Shown: positions 61,855-64,000 of the stretch, in pieces
How the letters are laid out: each line of letters starts with the position of its first letter
Position numbering within the stretch: the stretch's first letter is position 1
From: Nectonema munidae
Taxonomy: Eukaryota; Nematomorpha; Nectonematoida; Nectonematidae
Assembly: GCA_030549495.1 (NCBI GenBank)
Contig: JAUIRK010000916.1
Location: 719,501-783,500 of the forward strand
Direction: 5' to 3'
DNA length: 64,000 nucleotides
Notes under the pieces: model-generated
What the model was told of the DNA's origin: nothing
Seen by the model: only the letters and a program-made list of their open reading frames with translations
Database searches by the model: none
Translations under genes and position numbers: made by a program

Positions 61855-62513
61855 ATTGAAAGTATTTTGACAGGCTTATTTCTAGTCTTTCTTTTCGCTT
61901 AATAAATTATGTTATATTAAATTCTTTCAATTAATGAATAATTTCTCCTTTTCTTTGCAGTTAAAATTACGATTTTGCCCAATTTTCTGGTCATGAAGTT
62001 ATTTAAAATGAACATAAATTATTTATCTGCCTTTCAAGTTATTTCTAAAGTTGGCATTTAATTCTTTTAATTTCTTAAAAAAAATTAAAAAATCAATTAA
62101 ATAATAATTAATTATTGTATGAATTTGTAAAATAAAATTTCCATTTCTTGTCTTATGAATAAAGAGTTTTATGCTCATTCTTTGTAATATTGAGAACATT
62201 TACTGTTCAATCAGTAAAAAACATGAAGTAATAATAATTCAATGTTGAATTATACTCTACTATAGATAGTAATGTTTGCGAACATAATTTCTCTGCGAAA
62301 CTTTATCTAACTTGACTACATAATATTTTACTCTTAGTTTTTTTGAATTTGAGTAGGGTTTTCAAAAAAAGTCAATATTCAGAGTTATTTGATTTTGGAT
62401 TTCTTTCTAAAAACATTTGGTTAACGTTATTACACAAGGCAAGCCAATGCAAGACGTTTTTGAGAAGAAGGGAATTTCGATTCACAGAAATGCGAAAAAG
62501 GTCGAAGCCCCAC

Positions 62514-62569
62514 TTTTTAACCCTTCAAAATATGGATAATCTAATCTAATATATAATAATTTCAAGCAA
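62514..62569. repeat. 56-bp direct repeat, copy 1
   Basis: Identical to 63591-63646 except for one base. It begins TTTTTAACCCTTCAAAATAT, so it contains TTAACCC, the form of a piggyBac-type terminus. Confidence 0.85.
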
Positions 62570-63590
62570 TCTAATCTTGGATTGGCTTGCATTGTGTGAT
62601 AACTGATAACGTAATCAAATTTGCTTACTCGCATTCATCGTAGTTATTATCATATATATCTCTTACATATTCATTCTTGTTTCTCAAAATTAAAAATTAA
62701 AAATTAGTAGCCCTAATTCAATACACTTTAAAATAAAGGAAAATTGAGATGGGTATATGTATACATTAAAAACATACTTGGGCTAGCAACAAAACGAAGA
62801 GAGGGCAAGACAACGCACTTCGTATGGATATTTTAGAGGTGTAAACTTTTCATTAAGTGATGTGTTAGAATGACTTGATTCCGAATCTCTACTGCTTTGT
62901 CATGAGAGATGATGTACTTAGGAAAGTGGTTATTGTTAGCCTGATAAACGCATGCCTAAGATTTGTTATCCTTTGTACTTTACACTGAAACTTCTCATCA
63001 AATATACTTGACCTTTAAGTTGATACTTTTTTGCACTTAGTTTACAAGCATGAGAATATTGTAGGCATTATCTTTAGGATGATACACTCTTCATCATCCA
63101 ATCAATGGATAGAAATTGTAACGGTGATGTCGTGAGCACCACATAACTTTGACAACCTAAGACTATAGAAGTTGCCGTGAACTACTTCTTTGTAACAAAG
63201 GCCCTACTTTCCTATCACAACGGATCAAAATTATTTTAGAGATACAGAAGTGTATTAGCGTAAATATTCCTTAACATGTGGGCAAAAATGGCAAGATAGA
63301 AACTATCTTTTGCACCACTGCCTTTGCTAACCCCGCAATATTACCTCTAATACAGTTTAGTTATTCAATTTGATGATTTCAAAATAATCATACCTCAAAT
63401 TCAAAATTAAATTTTAGAAATCCTCATCTATTATACAAAACATATGTATAGCATGAATATATGTATGATGTAATGAGGATCTAAAATATACCTTGAATTA
63501 AATATCATATAGAAGAAATCAGTGAGAACCAGGGATAACATTGGTCGTTTTTAAACCAAGATTCTGGTTTTTCCAAATATTTACTAGTAG

Positions 63591-63646
63591 TTTTTAACCC
63601 TTCAAAATATGGATAATCTAATCTAATATATTATAATTTCAAGCAA
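63591..63646. repeat. 56-bp direct repeat, copy 2
   Basis: Second copy, 1,077 bp after the first. The flanking bases of the two copies are unrelated. Confidence 0.85.
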
Positions 63647-63923
63647 ATCATATATAATCGCGCAAAAATTTAATTTGTGCGGCAAAAAATTTTAACTCCA
63701 CCCTCAGCTTATGCGTTGAAAAATTCAATTTGTGCGGTTTTAAAACACGCTACCGATTCGTTACCATGGCAACGGCATTTTGAAAGAGCCACAACTGTGT
63801 TCAACATGGCAATGAATTATTATTTCTATCTTATCAAAATAACTTAATCTTAATTATTATTTGTATCTTAATTATTATTTTTTATTTCTATCCTTATCAA
63901 ATTTTCTTCATTTTAGCCATATT

Positions 63924-64000
63924 ATGTCCAATAACAAGATTGATTTAACTCAAAAGAATGAGAAGAGGAAAACACTTTCTTTGGACATTATTAGGTTTAT
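63924..64000 (+). CDS. Possible pogo/Tigger-type transposase N terminus, cut by window end
   Basis: The frame opens with ATG at 63924 and stays open to the end of the window (25 codons visible). The motif EKRKTLSLDIIRF resembles the start of the CENP-B/Tigger DNA-binding domain (KRK-LSL--K--II). An AG directly after a pyrimidine-rich stretch ends at 63917, so the ATG could also lie just inside an exon. The evidence is only a short motif; it may be another helix-turn-helix protein or chance. Confidence 0.35.
   Translation, partial: MSNNKIDLTQKNEKRKTLSLDIIRF

Larger units (their letters stand above)
61855..63923. other. No gene recognised apart from a 56-bp direct repeat
   Basis: AT-rich DNA. 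Nothing coding is supported; the 68-codon frame at 62343-62549 runs through the repeat and has no domain. Confidence 0.5.

Noticed and set aside
62514-63646. LTR pair of a retrotransposon
   Set aside because: 56-bp repeats are too short, and nothing between them resembles gag, protease or reverse transcriptase.

Overview
The window looks like nuclear DNA of an invertebrate animal, most likely an arthropod. It is very AT-rich, lacks compact gene spacing or bacterial-style operons, and is packed with eukaryotic transposable elements: piggyBac, hAT, Tc1-like, non-LTR retrotransposons and tRNA-derived SINEs. I cannot name the species. I find no host protein-coding exon, rRNA or intact tRNA that I can support. 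The many 60-100 codon open frames in AT-rich DNA show no recognisable family and are not annotated as genes.

Layout. 1-10.4 kb: background with a palindromic Tc1-like MITE (2216-2541), SINE copies (3894, 7366), a minus-strand reverse transcriptase fragment (5181-5504) and a hAT-like MITE (8569). 10.4-28.9 kb: a terminal-inverted-repeat MITE (10487), two hAT MITEs with perfect 8-bp target duplications (12808, 13348), a TTAA-flanked MITE (16362), a decayed hAT element with transposase remnants (17977-20206), a hAT end (23734) and another hAT-like MITE (26106). 28,987-34,980: a 6-kb tandem array of about 374 copies of a 16-bp GT-rich unit, open in all six frames. 35-44 kb: SINEs, a poly-C hAT MITE (35801), a TTAA MITE (37274) and a second dead hAT transposase (38330-40110). 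44.9-58.7 kb: four smaller elements whose inverted termini are made of the same kind of unit as the giant array, a foldback Tc1-like element with an inverted duplication of its own transposase fragment (49620-51212), related MITEs, and a near-complete piggyBac element (55505-57407). 58.7-64 kb: a MITE with 8-bp target duplication (61006), a LINE 3' remnant (61634) and a possible pogo/Tigger transposase start cut by the window edge.

The most unusual thing is the link between the 6-kb array and dispersed elements. At 34,968-34,980 the array ends in a terminus of the form GTTTTGAC-CCGGCAACCG. Similar termini close four much smaller elements (44956-46026, 51215-51815, 54329-54956, 57987-58698), whose inverted ends carry only one to five degenerate copies of the unit. 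I infer that the array is a massively expanded terminal repeat of a foldback-like non-autonomous transposon family. A second family (2216, 49620, 52723) has the same architecture with a 20-bp unit and TA target sites, and one copy carries Tc1-type DD34E transposase pieces.
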